Source of the DNA: Paracamarosporium sp. OC-R06-R3
Lineage: Eukaryota; Ascomycota; Dothideomycetes; Pleosporales; Didymosphaeriaceae
Reading direction: 5' to 3'
Assembly: GCA_019828545.1 (NCBI GenBank)
Contig: JACVRA010000237.1
Location: forward strand, 39,270-103,269
Length of the DNA stretch: 64,000 bases
Under the pieces are notes generated by a model. That model saw nothing but the letters and a program-made list of their open reading frames with translations. It did not search any database and had not been told where the DNA came from. Both the position numbers and the translations under genes were made by a program. This document shows, in pieces, positions 21,179 to 33,900 of the stretch. Each line of letters begins with the position of its first letter. Position 1 is the first letter of the stretch.

Positions 21179-22078
21179 TCAGGCAGTTTGACGTGTCTCA
21201 TTCGGCTTCGTTGCACGAATTTGAACATATTTCCAGTGTCCTGAGCGCAGATTCCTGTGCAGTTGCACTCCGGCCGCGGCATTTAAGCTGTGCTTAGCTA
21301 GACCAAGCGGTTTAAGAATGCTGTAAGGCCCAATGGAGATGAAGTAGTTCATACGGGTCATAGGCCGCACATTCTGGCTCAAGTCCTTCTTTTCAATGTT
21401 GCAGAATCCGGCGCGCTCCAACATCTCTACCATGAAGCCTGGACGACTGAGCTCGTGCATTGGCATGGAGAAACCCTCGTTCACTATCTCCATGGCTTTT
21501 TGCTCTGCCTCAGGGATATCTTGCTCGTACTCATGCATGACGATACGTCCGCCCGGTTTCAGCTGACGGAGAAATCCAGTTAATACCATTAATGGGTCCG
21601 CGGCATGTACCAACGCCTCGATTGTATATATTCCATCGAACGCATTTCCATCTCCCAATACTTCTAAGTGGTGATAATCCATCTGCTGCACCTCGATTGT
21701 GCCTCGAACGTTGTCGTCTTTGGCGACTCGCGCTTTCGTCTTCTCGGTCAGGGTAATATGTCGAGGAACTATATCAATGGCAGTAACGTGTAAGCCTTGA
21801 TGTGCCATGTATTTGGAAACATGCCCGGCACCGCATCCTGCATCAAGGACTTTGGCCCCCGAGGGTAGCTCAAGGGCGCGGAAGAGTTGCTCCTCCATGC
21901 GTTTGAGGGAGGAGCGGATGGGGAACGGGGATTTGGTGCCAAGCTCATAGTAACCAAAATGGCGGGCTCCGCCGAGTACCGTATCGAAATAAAAAAGCGT
22001 CTGGAAGTTGTCATAATAGGCCTCCATGTTGGACTTCTCAGACTTTGGGGCATCCGTTTTCGGTTTGCTGGACACCAT
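21179..22078 (-). CDS. Class I SAM-dependent methyltransferase (sterol/coclaurine-type fold)
   Basis: A single exon gives 299 aa from the ATG at 22078 (ATCATGGTG context); an upstream in-frame ATG at 22165 would add a poorly coded extension. Motif I is KVLDAGCGAGHVSKYMA (near residue 90), the acidic residue is in VTAIDIV, and the post-I region is AFDGIYTIEALVHAADP, followed by LKPGGRIVMHEYEQDIP. The start MEAYYDNFQTLFYFDTVLGG and the overall order resemble small-molecule C- or O-methyltransferases related to sterol 24-C-methyltransferase. It is located between the DHA2 transporter and an acyltransferase near the HR-PKS, and probably tailors the polyketide. The substrate is unknown. Confidence 0.85.
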   Translation of the reverse strand: MVSSKPKTDAPKSEKSNMEAYYDNFQTLFYFDTVLGGARHFGYYELGTKSPFPIRSSLKRMEEQLFRALELPSGAKVLDAGCGAGHVSKYMAHQGLHVTAIDIVPRHITLTEKTKARVAKDDNVRGTIEVQQMDYHHLEVLGDGNAFDGIYTIEALVHAADPLMVLTGFLRQLKPGGRIVMHEYEQDIPEAEQKAMEIVNEGFSMPMHELSRPGFMVEMLERAGFCNIEKKDLSQNVRPMTRMNYFISIGPYSILKPLGLAKHSLNAAAGVQLHRNLRSGHWKYVQIRATKPNETRQTA

Positions 22079-23235
22079 GATGTGGACCTTTGGTATAAAT
22101 TCTGGATAGAAGATAACAAACAATACTGAGCTTAAACAAGAAGTCGTATTCCAGAGGATGAACAAGTGTGGACGCTACAAGCAGAGACACTTGGATCCAT
22201 CAGACGTTAAGATCTGAAGACCCGTCCTTGTGCAATTGAGATATTATCCAAATGTTATTGCTCTATTCCCTGTTCATACCCTGTCTCAGCAGAAAACCAC
22301 TGCTGGCATGACACTAGAAACCAAAGGAGGCCGATATCATACCACTATCTTTCGGCCGCCAGCTGGGAAGTTGATCTCCTGACTTCTTCCGATCTATTCA
22401 TCGGTATTTCTTACTGTACAGGTTATAGTACCTTTAGATATAATAGGGGCAATAGAGCTACTTCGTAAATGCCGGTGCTCAGGCCTCAGTAGGATCGCTG
22501 CTAACACTACTTTGGCGTCCTATCATAACTCTCGCACGATTATTACCGGCCTCTGAGTCTTCCATAGGTTACGTGTGAGCCAGGCTAACTAGAGTTCCAG
22601 ACGAAATTAAATAGTGGTACCTGACTGGACATTCATGCACGTGACTTATGAAAGCTGAGAGGCCGGTGGTATTACTAGTAAAAACCAGGAAAACTCGTCT
22701 CAGGATTTTAGACAAAATTAGCGTGGGATTCTAGACCTGGAATTCCAGATGTGGGGTCTGGAAAGTGGATACAACACGGAATTCCGCACGGCTATGGGGC
22801 TAATGAACACGCGAGGCATCCTGTCTTCATAGTAACGTGACGCTACAGTTGACACACAAATGCTTATCTTTTGTGCGACAGGGCGACACAGCCTCTTACG
22901 AGATCTGTTACAAGAGAACACGAAGAACGGAGAAAGGCGCACCTTCTAGCTGAGTGCACAGGATGACGTGTCTGGATCGTGAGAGGTGGGTCAGGATGTT
23001 CAGACTTAGCAGGGATCGAAATTAGTTGTTTGGCTACTCTAAAGAATCATCAAAACACGAGTCAACATGGCGCACGGAGGTGCCTAACTGTGGAGGGGAA
23101 AAACACGGGGAGCAAAGAATCACACGATAGTATGTCTGCCATTGACCTGCTTGCCTTATGGTACGGTCTAGGAATTCACGTATCAAATCTTTACAAGTCA
23201 CTTTACACGCGAGCAGTCTCCACCACGTTGTCACA
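22079..23235. promoter_or_regulatory. Divergent promoter region, methyltransferase / acyltransferase
   Basis: This gap holds 1.16 kb with no supported gene. It contains a perfect 12 bp palindrome CTGGAATTCCAG at 22737-22748 and several short frames without features. Confidence 0.5.
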
Positions 23236-24786
23236 ATGGACTCAAAGTTTCTACACATGAATCTCGGTCCGCTGGATCACATGTTACCTCGACATTACGC
23301 TAGATTCGTAATTTATCTTTCTCTCGAACCTGAAGTAAGCTTCAAGAAGGCTTTCACAGAACTACAACGTGGGCTACACAAGACATTTTTACAGCTGCCC
23401 TGGTTAAACGGAAAAGTTACCTGGCAGTCCCGCAAGACTCCAGGGTGGCGATCCGGACAGCTTGAAATCCAATACGAACCAATTGCTACTGAGGGGCCCG
23501 CACCTTGGCAGCTTAAGTATAAAGAGTTGGACACCGATATCAGCTTCGAAGATCTCAAAGAGTTAGGGTTCCCTACTGATACCTTCGAAGATGCAGATGT
23601 GCTCTGGGCCCCTTTTGCGCCGGATATGAACAAGGGCGCTGATGTCTTTATTGGACAAGCCAACTTCATTCCTGGAGCGTGTATTCTATGCGCATCTATC
23701 TTTCACCCTGTCGCAGATGGTATGGCTAATGTGACCATTTTCAAGGTCTGGGCCGATCACTGCCAGGACTTGCCGAAAGATGAAACCAACGGCTTCCAGT
23801 TGCCACCAAATTGTGCTGATCGAGGGCTACTGGAACAGTTATGGGAGAAGGAGAGGAGCCACAAACCATTTGAAGAGATGGACAATGCAAGAAATTGGAG
23901 CATCGTCGGACTCGACGCCCCGGATCGAGGTTTTGAAGCGAAAAGTATGTCAGCAAGGTCCAAGAGGATGCAAGAGTCCATGAGGAAGACTCGAGATAAA
24001 GCGATACTGAAGGTTTTATTCAAGGCGGAGGGACAAGAGAAAGCACTGCACCGAGTTCTCAAGGCGACGCACCCGGAGCTGAAATCACGAATATTTTACA
24101 TCTCACCAGCCAATTTTGCAGCTCTCAAGCGCGAATGCAGCCAACAACACAAACTCGTAACTGGAAACGATGCTGTCAGTGCCTTAATCTGGCGTGCTCT
24201 TATCAAGGCCCGTGTGCGAGCCAATAATGGAGATGACAACACCATCGAAGCTGACAATGGTGAGTCGCGACTAGAAATGACGATAGACGGCCGGCCCTAC
24301 CTCTCCCTGCCACCCACCTATCTGGGTAATGTCGTACTGCTCTGTCGCACCAGACTCCCTTGCTCCGTTCTTGAGTCCGAAACTACGAGTCTGGCGACAG
24401 TGGCACAATCTTTGCGCGATAGCACCAGTAGTATCAACCCTGCTACAACTCTGGATGCTTATTCCCTCGCACGCAGTCTTAAGAGTTACAAGCGCTTTGA
24501 TGAGCGCAGCACTCCTGTTGCGGGCGCTCGGATGTTGATTACGTCTTTATTGGCAGTGCCGGCTGCTAGCATGGGCTTTGGTGACAACGGCATCTTCAGT
24601 AATGGTGGAAAGGCGGAGGCTATCCGTCCTCTGATGGGTGCCTTAAACAAATATTTCCGTATCTGCTGGGTAATGCCTCCCACTGCTTACGGCGGCATCG
24701 AGATGATCTTCAACATGTCGGACGCTGAGTTAGAATGTCTGTTGCAGGATAAGGAGTTTGGAAAGTATGCTATGCATGTGAATTAG
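23236..24786 (+). CDS. BAHD-like acyltransferase (trichothecene 3-O-acetyltransferase family)
   Basis: An intron-less frame gives 516 aa from the ATG at 23236 (MDSKFLHMNLGPLDHMLPRH); an upstream in-frame ATG at 23158 adds 26 residues that do not look like the family. The catalytic HxxxD motif is HPVADGM (near residue 160). The N-terminal LGPLDHMLPRHYARFVIYL and the later SPANFAALKRECS, NDAVSALIWRA and LPPTYLGNVV match the fungal transferase family. The plant-type DFGWG motif is not seen, as is usual in these fungal members. It should transfer an acyl group from CoA to a hydroxyl on a metabolite, either tailoring the polyketide or detoxifying it. Cytosolic. Confidence 0.86.
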   Translation: MDSKFLHMNLGPLDHMLPRHYARFVIYLSLEPEVSFKKAFTELQRGLHKTFLQLPWLNGKVTWQSRKTPGWRSGQLEIQYEPIATEGPAPWQLKYKELDTDISFEDLKELGFPTDTFEDADVLWAPFAPDMNKGADVFIGQANFIPGACILCASIFHPVADGMANVTIFKVWADHCQDLPKDETNGFQLPPNCADRGLLEQLWEKERSHKPFEEMDNARNWSIVGLDAPDRGFEAKSMSARSKRMQESMRKTRDKAILKVLFKAEGQEKALHRVLKATHPELKSRIFYISPANFAALKRECSQQHKLVTGNDAVSALIWRALIKARVRANNGDDNTIEADNGESRLEMTIDGRPYLSLPPTYLGNVVLLCRTRLPCSVLESETTSLATVAQSLRDSTSSINPATTLDAYSLARSLKSYKRFDERSTPVAGARMLITSLLAVPAASMGFGDNGIFSNGGKAEAIRPLMGALNKYFRICWVMPPTAYGGIEMIFNMSDAELECLLQDKEFGKYAMHVN

Positions 24787-25577
24787 TCTTGCGTATACCA
24801 ACCATGGAATCCTAGTTCACAAATGAAGTTCGAGGATATCTCCTAATCTGTGCTGTGTGCGCATGGAATCTTCGCATTAACGTCGATATCAATTCATACA
24901 GCCAACTAGAAGTCTAGCATTGCACCTCATGTCTAATAGGGATTCTCGTGCTGTGTGCGCCTTATGACACGACCGGTCACGCATCCACAATCTTGCTGCA
25001 TGGTGATTATACCACAAGACAAGTTACCTGTGCTCTAACGATGGATACGAAACATCTTACGAAACAGCTGGAAATTGGTAATGCGGGAGATTGATGACAC
25101 GTCAGGAATGAGGCGCAGAGGTGAAATTTGAGAAAACGCGTAACCGGTGCTAAAAGAAAGAAGTTTTCAAATCTGCGATATTATCATTCCACCATCGTTC
25201 CACCGTCTTTTAATTTGCTTAACACTTAGCATACGTCTGAGGGAAATGGTAACGCCCAACCTAATAAGCGGTCACGACCGCTCTAATGGTACTAAATTAT
25301 CATGAGTCAGACAAGTAAGTCATCATCCTACACTCCATCTGGTTAAACACCCGACTTTCCTTCTTCGTGCTATGTGAGGGGACTATTGCGAGAATTCCGT
25401 GACAAAATTGAAAGAAAAATCTTAGCATGATAATCTTGTTTGGATATGGAAGAGCTCTCACCGTTATGTACGAGTAACGACCAAGAGAGTGCTTCTATAC
25501 TATTTTCTATGAACTCCAGTGCCATAGAATCCTCTTACCAACCATTTATCTGCAACCATAACGTAGATTTTCATACA
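24787..25577. other. Convergent intergenic spacer
   Basis: There are 791 bp between the 3' ends of the acyltransferase and permease genes. Nothing recognisable. Confidence 0.6.
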
Positions 25578-27156
25578 TCATCGCTTGAGAAAACGCTTCT
25601 CGACCAAACGCAGAGGTACGTACAACAATCCGCTCAAAAAGAAGGCAACCTCAAACCCAATGTCACCGGTCTTCTCAGCTATAGGACCTGTCCACCATAT
25701 TTGACCGATGCAAGGAATCACCAAGCCAAAAGCCAGTACAAGCGCTCCCAAAGCAGCAAGTCCACTCGGCAAAGCTGATGAAATATCCCAGTTCGCATGG
25801 GCATATGTCGTTGCGTTACAATGACGGAAGAGACAGTGTTCAACCAGCACGATGGCCACAAAGGCTGCAGACCAATATCCGATAAGAGAGACAAGATTCT
25901 CAATGTTGTGGAAGAAGCTTTTAGTAGCTTCGATAGCTAACGGAACCAACAGAGCTGCAACGATAACCGAGTAAATGTAGCGCGGTATCCGGACGGACAC
26001 AAGGTTCTGGAAGTTGAGAGTGATAACGTACATGGTACCAGATACGTTGGCAAGCAGGCTGAAGGCAAGAATGACAAGGATGAACTTGCCGAAGCTCCCA
26101 GCACGGTTCAGTATAGCTGCGAGAATACCGCCGACCTGGTTGCCCGCGAAGCCTTCTTCCCACTCAGGGATGTTAGCTATGGCACCCCCAATTGCGGCCC
26201 CCAAAGTCATCAGGGAAACCGTGGGAATCAATAGACCGGAGTAGGTATAAGCGAAGACGCAAGTTCTGTGCAGTGTTAGTTTTTTTCTCACGAAATCTGG
26301 AATGTACCACATACGATGCCATCTTCACCGAGGGGTTGAAATAAGTTGTCAAGTCCGACGCTACGCAGGCCCACGGGATGACATACCCCGCAATGATGCC
26401 GCCAAAGCTTAGTATCTGAGACGCTGAAGGGGTCGGCGGCGCAGCTTGTAGGCGCAGCTGCGACCCTCCATAGCCTACGACAATGATTATGGCAGCCTCC
26501 GCCGGCATCCATGCGTACGTCTCGAAAAAATGCACCACGTGGAAACCCCAAAACGAGATGAAGAGTGCGATCAACGCAATGAGGACAATGCCGACAGTAG
26601 AAGATAATGAACCACCGGATGCCGCGGAAAGACAGTCGCCTCCAATCACTGACATGATGACGCAAAACGCTATGAGCGTTGCCAGATTCAGCACGATGGG
26701 AAGAACACATAGATAACGTCTGATCTCTGTTAGCACCTACATTAGCATGGAAAGGGATCGTGTCAGCATACCCGAAGCTGTACCGTGCCTGAACCATTTG
26801 GCGCATTCCTGTCTTGGGCCCCAAGGTTGACAGATATGCTGGAGCGAAGGTAGATAGCAGGCTAAAGCAAAGAATGACGAGAGCTGAGTCCCGCAGGCTC
26901 AGATTGAAACTAACAGGACCGAGCATTCCAAATGTAATTCTGTCAGAAGCGTAAGAGAAAGCTGACATGGTTGTTTAGATCTTGCAACGTACGCCAAAAT
27001 GTTGGTATTGATAGAGAACCACACGGTAAATACGTGAAAATACCGTGTCCAGATGCGTTCTTCTAACGGAATAGGTTCAATGCCACGCTCTTCCACTTGG
27101 CCAGCCATCAAGGCGTTACGGAGACGTTGGGCAAGGCTGACAGGCTTTTTTTCCAT
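25578..27156 (-). CDS. NCS1 nucleobase permease (purine-cytosine/vitamin type)
   Basis: Four exons: 26993-27156, 26772-26939, 26315-26719, 25578-26265 (474 aa). Introns are 53, 52 and 49 bp; acceptors were chosen to restore NTNILAITFGMLGP and RYSFGRYLCVLPIVLNLATL. About twelve TM segments are present. The N-terminus has the NCS1 signature GIEPIPLEERIWTRYFHVFTVWF, and MRQMVQARYSFG and GGIIAGYVIPWACVASDLTTYF mark the transport core. The family imports cytosine, purines or pyridoxine-like compounds with protons. A permease of this class is not a usual PKS-cluster gene, so it may be a bystander. It is divergent from the HR-PKS, sharing an 0.8 kb promoter. Confidence 0.87.
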
Positions 27157-27970
27157 GTTTGTTTGTTCTCACAACTTCAAATGTGCGTAATGACTTGTGT
27201 TCGGTGGCGAAGCAAGTTACATAGACTAATGTGTACACTTGTAATCTCCTTGACGAAAAAGCTCCTGTAGCGAAGAAAATGACTTCTTAAACATAGGATG
27301 TTGGATGATACGCTGTGCAATGAGAGATGACACCTAATCTTGGTACCTGTTCAAGATCACCCCAGTCGATAATCGCAGTCACCTTAGTTAACTAAATCAG
27401 GTTAGAGCAAACATGGAACTGGGGATAGTATAGGGTCAGGGGCTGAAGGAGCTGTCAAGAGACCAGCTCGTTGAATCAATTAGGGCAATTGTAGTTAGGC
27501 ACCAGATCCTCCGGAAAACTAATACAAGGATGTATCATGAAGGGATTGCTAGTGCGAAGGGTGGCACTCATCGCTTTGTACTCTATTACAGGAAAGAAAT
27601 TTCGACGCTAGCTACTCGTTCATCAGCCCCTTACACCAAACTATCGGATGACTAGAGTGGGTACCAGATCCTTCCCGTACGGATTTAACGAGTCTGAGAA
27701 GTCTCTCGGACGATGGTCAGATCACACAACAGGGGCCAGAACACCAGCTCCACGTGTACGAGTTGATTGAACCCCGACGTAGAACACACACGCTGTTTTT
27801 AGTAGTAGCAAATGGTCTAGTGCTTCGTCCATGGCCCACGAGAGTGGATCATGATCATTAGGATAGTAATATAAAATGAGTGCATGACTACGGATGCATC
27901 ATACACTCTCTTCCAGATAACCTCCACAACGATCTTTTGAAGCTCATCATCTGAGACTTTTTGATATATT
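27157..27970. promoter_or_regulatory. Divergent promoter of permease and HR-PKS
   Basis: The gap is 814 bp. A TATA-like TATAAAAT at 27870-27877 lies 93 bp before the HR-PKS start. No other motif was supported. Confidence 0.45.
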
Positions 27971-30900
27971 ATGTCGTCAAACGATACCCAGCTTAATGAT
28001 GACCACTCGATCAAGCCAACCACTGATGATGTACATTCTGTGGACAAGTCAGCCACTCTCTCAATTCCAATAGCCATTGTGGGCATGAGCTGCCAGTTCA
28101 GCGGGGAAGCTACTTCTGCCTCTAGATTATGGGATATGTGCGCTTCGGGTAGGGATGGATGGTCACCAATTCCACCTGAACGCTTTGAATCCATTCCCGC
28201 CAAGGTACCTCAGCCAATGACTTTTGTAGATTGCAGATGACAGTTACTTATGTATTTCGATTGTCATAGAATCTTCCACGTGGTGGCTATTTCTTCCAGA
28301 AAGAAGATCTTTCTCGTTTTGATGCAGGCTTCTTCAATTTACCTTCTGACCAAGCAAGCGTAAGTGGACATGAAATGCCTTGAGTCAATGCAATTCAGGG
28401 CTAACATACTCTACCTAGGCCTTGGACCCACAGATCAGACTTATGCTTGAATCCGTCTACGAAGCTGTTGAAGAAGGTTGGAAAGCACCACACAGGCTCT
28501 TATTCTGTCGTTCCGCTAATACGTTTATGCAGGTGGTATCCCTATCGAGACGCTAGCCGGCTCTAGGACAGCTGTCTTCGCTGGAGCTTATGCCAAAGAC
28601 TTTCAAGACCTGCAAATGCGGGATCCAGAGACGTTGCCAATCTCCTTTACCATCGGTACTGGTACAGCAATGTTGTCGAACCGAATATCACACTTCTACG
28701 ACTTTCGAGGGCCGAGCATGACTATCGACACGGGCTGTTCGTCGGGATTGACATCAGTCCATCAAGCCTGCCAAAGTCTCTACTTAGGGGAAGCCGATGT
28801 GTCTATCGTCACTGCAGCAGGGGTTATGCTTAATCGTGACGTACTCGTTTTGATGAAGAACCAGGGGTAAGAAACCGACGTATTAATTTTGTACTAGTAA
28901 GCATCTGCTAATAACTTTCCCTGTAGCATTCTTGGCCTTGAGGGTAAATGTTTCGCGTGGGATGAAAGGGCGCACGGTTATGGCCGGGGTGAAGGTGTCG
29001 GAACCCTCATCTTAAAACCTCTGAGCAAGGCTCTCCAGGATGGGAACAACATCCACGCAGTCATCCGTCAGGCTGGAATCAACCAAGATGGTAGAACGAC
29101 AACCGTCACATCACCATCTATGGAAGCACAGCTACAGCTTATACAGGAATGTTACCAACGCGCTGGACTTGATATCTCGGAGACAGCGTATGTGGAGGCC
29201 CATATGACTGGCACAGCAGTAGGGGATCCGATCGAAGCCGAGGCGATTGCACGATCATTTGGCCGGAGCCGCCCTAAGGGTGATCCTATCATTGTGGGCT
29301 CAGTAAAGACAAACATTGGCCACACGGAGCCTGTTAGTGGTATAGCCGCAATTATTAAGACTGCCTACTCCTTGAAGAACAAGACAATCGCTCCAAACCT
29401 CAACTATTGGTCGAACAACCCTGGAATTCCGGTGGAAGATTGGAACGTGAAAGTCCCCACAACACCTATGCCATGGCCCCAGGGCAAACCTCTCAGAGCT
29501 TCGGTCAACAATTTTGGATATGGTGGATCGAACGCCCACGTTATTTTGGAAAGCGCTTCGCTTTACAGGAAAACGAACAAAGAAACGTCCGCCGTTCGAA
29601 ACAAATGCCCTGTTTTCGATACCGCATCCCGTGTCTTTGTCGTCAGCGCTAAGGATACCACGGCATTCCAGGGAATGATACAGAATCTCGGGTCTCATGC
29701 ACGAAAAAGCATGGAAGAAGGTTCCTCCTCGCTAAATCTTGAATATCTCGCTTACACATTATCTGAGCGAAGATCCCGTTTGCCACTGGTAGCCGCCATC
29801 CGAGCCAACAGCCTTGCCGAGCTGGCCGACCGTTTGGAGCAGACGAAAAACGCTAGCAAGCCGGCTCACAAAACAAAGCAACCTCGACTCGGCTTCATTT
29901 TCAACGGCCAAGGAGCGCAATGGCATGCTATGGGCCGTGAGCTGACGTACTACCCGGTTTTCAAGGCATCAATCAATACCGCTGACCAATATCTGAGGGA
30001 TTTTGGTGCCAACTGGTCGCTCTCTGAAGAACTTCTTCAACGTGATGAGAAGTCCACCCGAGTGCATGAGACGAATATCAGTCAGCCAATCAATGTCGCG
30101 CTTCAGCTATGCCTTGTCGATCTTCTGCGGTCCTGGAATGTTACACCCTCAGCTATCACGAGCCACTCCAGTGGTGAGATCGCCGCAGCATACTCAGCTA
30201 GGATTCTGTCTTTCAAGGAAGCACTGGCTGTCGTGTACTACCGTGGTGAACTTGCCGCCGAGTTCCAAAACCGTCTATCTCTTTGCGGTGGAATGCTTGC
30301 TGCTGGTCTAGGGCGCCAAGAAGCCCAGAGATATCTCGCAGACACGCCAGACGTCGTGGTAGCCTGTGTGAACAGTGCGGACAGTGTGACCTTGTCAGGG
30401 GATCTTCAGGCCCTGGATGAGGTCGCAGCTAAACTGCAAGGGGACGGTGTATTTGCTAGGAAGCTGAAGGTGCCTCTTGCCTACCACTCACACCACATGC
30501 AATATATGGCGGACAGGTACAACGAAGTACTAGCGACTGTACTTTCAGGACCTGCTGCAGAGCCGGTATCATTACGACAGGACAAGTGGAATGGACCTAT
30601 CATTTCATCTCCAGTGACTGGCCATGTTCTGGAAAACCCCAAGGCAATTTTGAGATCATCCGAGCATTGGGTGCGTAATCTGACCAGTCCCGTCTTGTTC
30701 TCAGATGCTTTCGAGGATATGTGCTTCTCAAGTTCTATCCGAACAGTTGATGTTATTTTGGAGATTGGCGCCCATAGTACGCTCTCCGGGCCTGTTCGAT
30801 CTATCCTTGGAGACCGCAAAGTGCCGTATACATCCTGCCTCAAGCGAAACAATGACGCATTAGCTACGATTCAGGATGTGGCGTGCGAGCTTCTACGACA

Positions 30901-33900
30901 GGATTATCCCGTTTCTCTGCACGGAGTCAATCTGTACTCAAGTGAGAAACAGTACCCATACCTTGAGAATCTACCGTCCTATGCTTGGAATCACACGACT
31001 TCGTACTGGACGGAACCAAGATCGAGTAGGGAATCGCGCTTCAGCAAGACACCACCACACGAGTTGATCGGAACCCGTCTCACTGGTGGGGATGGATTCA
31101 GCTTCACCTGGCGCAACTTCTTGCGTGTGAGTGAGATCGACTGGTTGACCGACCACAGAGTAGAATCAAGGATTGTGCTTCCAGGTGCTGGTTATGTATC
31201 CATGGCTATCGAGGCCATTCGTCAGCTTGTGGGTGTATCTGAAGAGCTGGTTCGAGGCTATCGACTCCGCGACGTCGACATCATCAATGCTCTCACCATC
31301 CCTGAATCATCTAATGGCATTGAAGTGCTACTCTGCCTACGGCCATGCAGCGAGAAACAGCTTGATCACAAGGGCTGGTATAACTTCGAAATCTCGTCCG
31401 TTGGCGGTAGTGGCGATACGTGGAACATGCATTGCAGAGGAGAAGTGTCAGTGGAGATGACCAATGCTACCAGGGCTGTAACGGCCACTGTTGAGACTGC
31501 GCCAGATGAACATACTTTCTTTATCACAGAAGGTAATTCGCAGGACGTTGAAATTGATAGTTTCTTCAAGGCCTTACGTGGGATGGGTTTCTACCACGGA
31601 CCCGTTTTCCAGAATTTTGCAAGCAGTATTGCTTCGGGAAGAAAAGCCGTTACAGAAATGCGTGTCACGAATGCTGCGAGCGCCGATAAAAGCTACGTCC
31701 TTCATCCAGCCACGCTGGACTCCATCATCCAGGCTGCCTATATCATGATGGTAGAGGAACAGCAGCGGAGGGGAGACATGGTGCTCCCACGTGCTATTTG
31801 TTCTATGTTCGTGCCAGCAGGCCTCAATAGACATGCGGGAGAGAAGCTACAAGCCCTATCTCATGTTACCAAGACCGATCAACGAGGCTCGACTACCGAT
31901 ATATGGGTTGTTAACAAGGACGGCGAAGATACATCCACAGGGTTCCTACAGATTAAGGGGTTTTACGTTCAAGCTGTCCCAATGAATCGGATGGAGGGTG
32001 AAAAGGACGTTCAGGTCTGCTTCAAAAGCCAATGGGAGCTCGACGTGTCGTACGGTATCCCCGCAAGTATGAGAGACGAGATGCCCATTAGCATAACCGC
32101 AGAGGACACCGACCGCTATAACAAGTGTCTCAAGGCCTCTTACTTCTATATATGTAACGCAGTGGCTGCTCTAGAGAATGACGAGTCACCCGAGAACAGG
32201 TCTTGGCACCATAAACGTTTCGTGGACTGGATGAAAGATGTTGTATCTCAGGGCAAGCGTGGCGAATTTGGACCAGGTAGTCGCGCCTGGTCTAAGGCTA
32301 GCAAAGGAGTGAAGCAGATGCTCATGGATGAGCTCTCATCTGGAACTCCTACCTGTCGCCTACTTTGCCGCGTAGGCTCCAAGCTTCCCGAGATTGTCCG
32401 AGGCCATATCACACCGCTAGAGCTAATGATGGCCGATAACCTTCTAAACGAGTACTATATGGACGCTCCAAATTTCACAAGACTTTACAAGCATATCAGC
32501 CAGATTTCGGATCTCTATGCCATTAAGAAACCAGGTGCGAGGGTCCTTGAAATTGGTGCTGGTACAGGTGGTGCCACGAGCGCTGTCTTGGAGGGCTTTT
32601 CCTCTCGAGGAAACGGGTCGAGAACACTTCTGGGCCATTACACTTTCACCGATGTCTCTTCTGGTTTTTTCGAAGCCGCACGACAGAAGTTTGTAAACTG
32701 GTCTGCTATTATGGACTTTAGTAAACTGGACATTGAGCAAGACCCCGCAGAGCAGGGTTTCGAACTCAGTTCTTACGACGTGGTTGTAGCGTCCGCCGTA
32801 CTACATGCCACTAAATCCCTGAACAAGACCCTGGCCAATGTGAAGAAGCTTTTGAAGCCGGGTGGCAGGTTAATCTTGTTAGAGTTTACAAAAGACCAGT
32901 TGGAAGTTCAACTCATTTTTGGGACAATGCCAGGTTGGTGGCTGGGCGAGGAATCATACAGACAATCGAGTCCTGTCGCCAGCCTTGAGGCTTGGGATGG
33001 AGCCTTGAGAGAAGTCGGCTTCAGCGGTATTGACCTCGAGGTCCCTGATCAACGCGACGATAATTTTGCGACCACCAGTGTTATCATCAGTACAAACACT
33101 GTCGCAAACTCCACGATTGTTTCTAGTCATCCACAGGCCATTTCAGTGGTATACGTCAAGAAACCACCTCAGGCATGGCTGGAAGAACTCACGCAGGCTA
33201 TACTCACCGTCACCGGAGCTCGGCCGAATCTTCAGAGCTTTGATGAGGCCAATGTCGACAACAGCCTATGTATTTTCATCGGCGAGATGAATGCACCTTT
33301 CCTGGCATTTATGGATGATGTAGCCTTTGGGAAGTTGCGCAACCTCTTAATCGCTAGCTGCGGCATACTATGGCTCAGCTGCAGTGGAAGTGTGAAAGAT
33401 CACGACCAAAAGCCTTTGTTTGCCGAGGCCAATGGCCTGCTGAGGACATTGAAGAACGAGGACTCATCCCAGCGATACGTTCGCTTGGACTTTGACGCCG
33501 CTCCTTGGGCTATGGATCAAATTCCGTTTATCGCCCACGTGCTCGGCGAGAATTTTGATAACGCCATCGATATAAATGAAGTTGAGGGTGAATATAAGGT
33601 CACAAACGGCATGTTGCAAATTTCCAGGATTTTCCCAGATACAAAAACCGGCAATGAGACCAGCAAAGCCTTTGCCGACCCCTCAATCGAAATCCAGCCT
33701 TTCAGCCAGCCAGGTCGTGTACTACAATGGCAAGGCGCCAAGAACAACACTTTGAGTGACGCTTATTTCACCGATGACTTCCGGTACGAGTCTGGTTTGG
33801 AGAGTGGCATGATCGAGGTTGACCCGAAAGCATTTGGCTTGAATTTCAGAGATGTCATGGTCGCTCTGGGCCAGGTCGACGAGTATGGTATCCTCTACTC

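Noticed and set aside
22737..22748. 12 bp palindrome CTGGAATTCCAG as a regulator site
   Set aside because: A single short palindrome without copies in neighbouring promoters is not enough to call a regulatory site.
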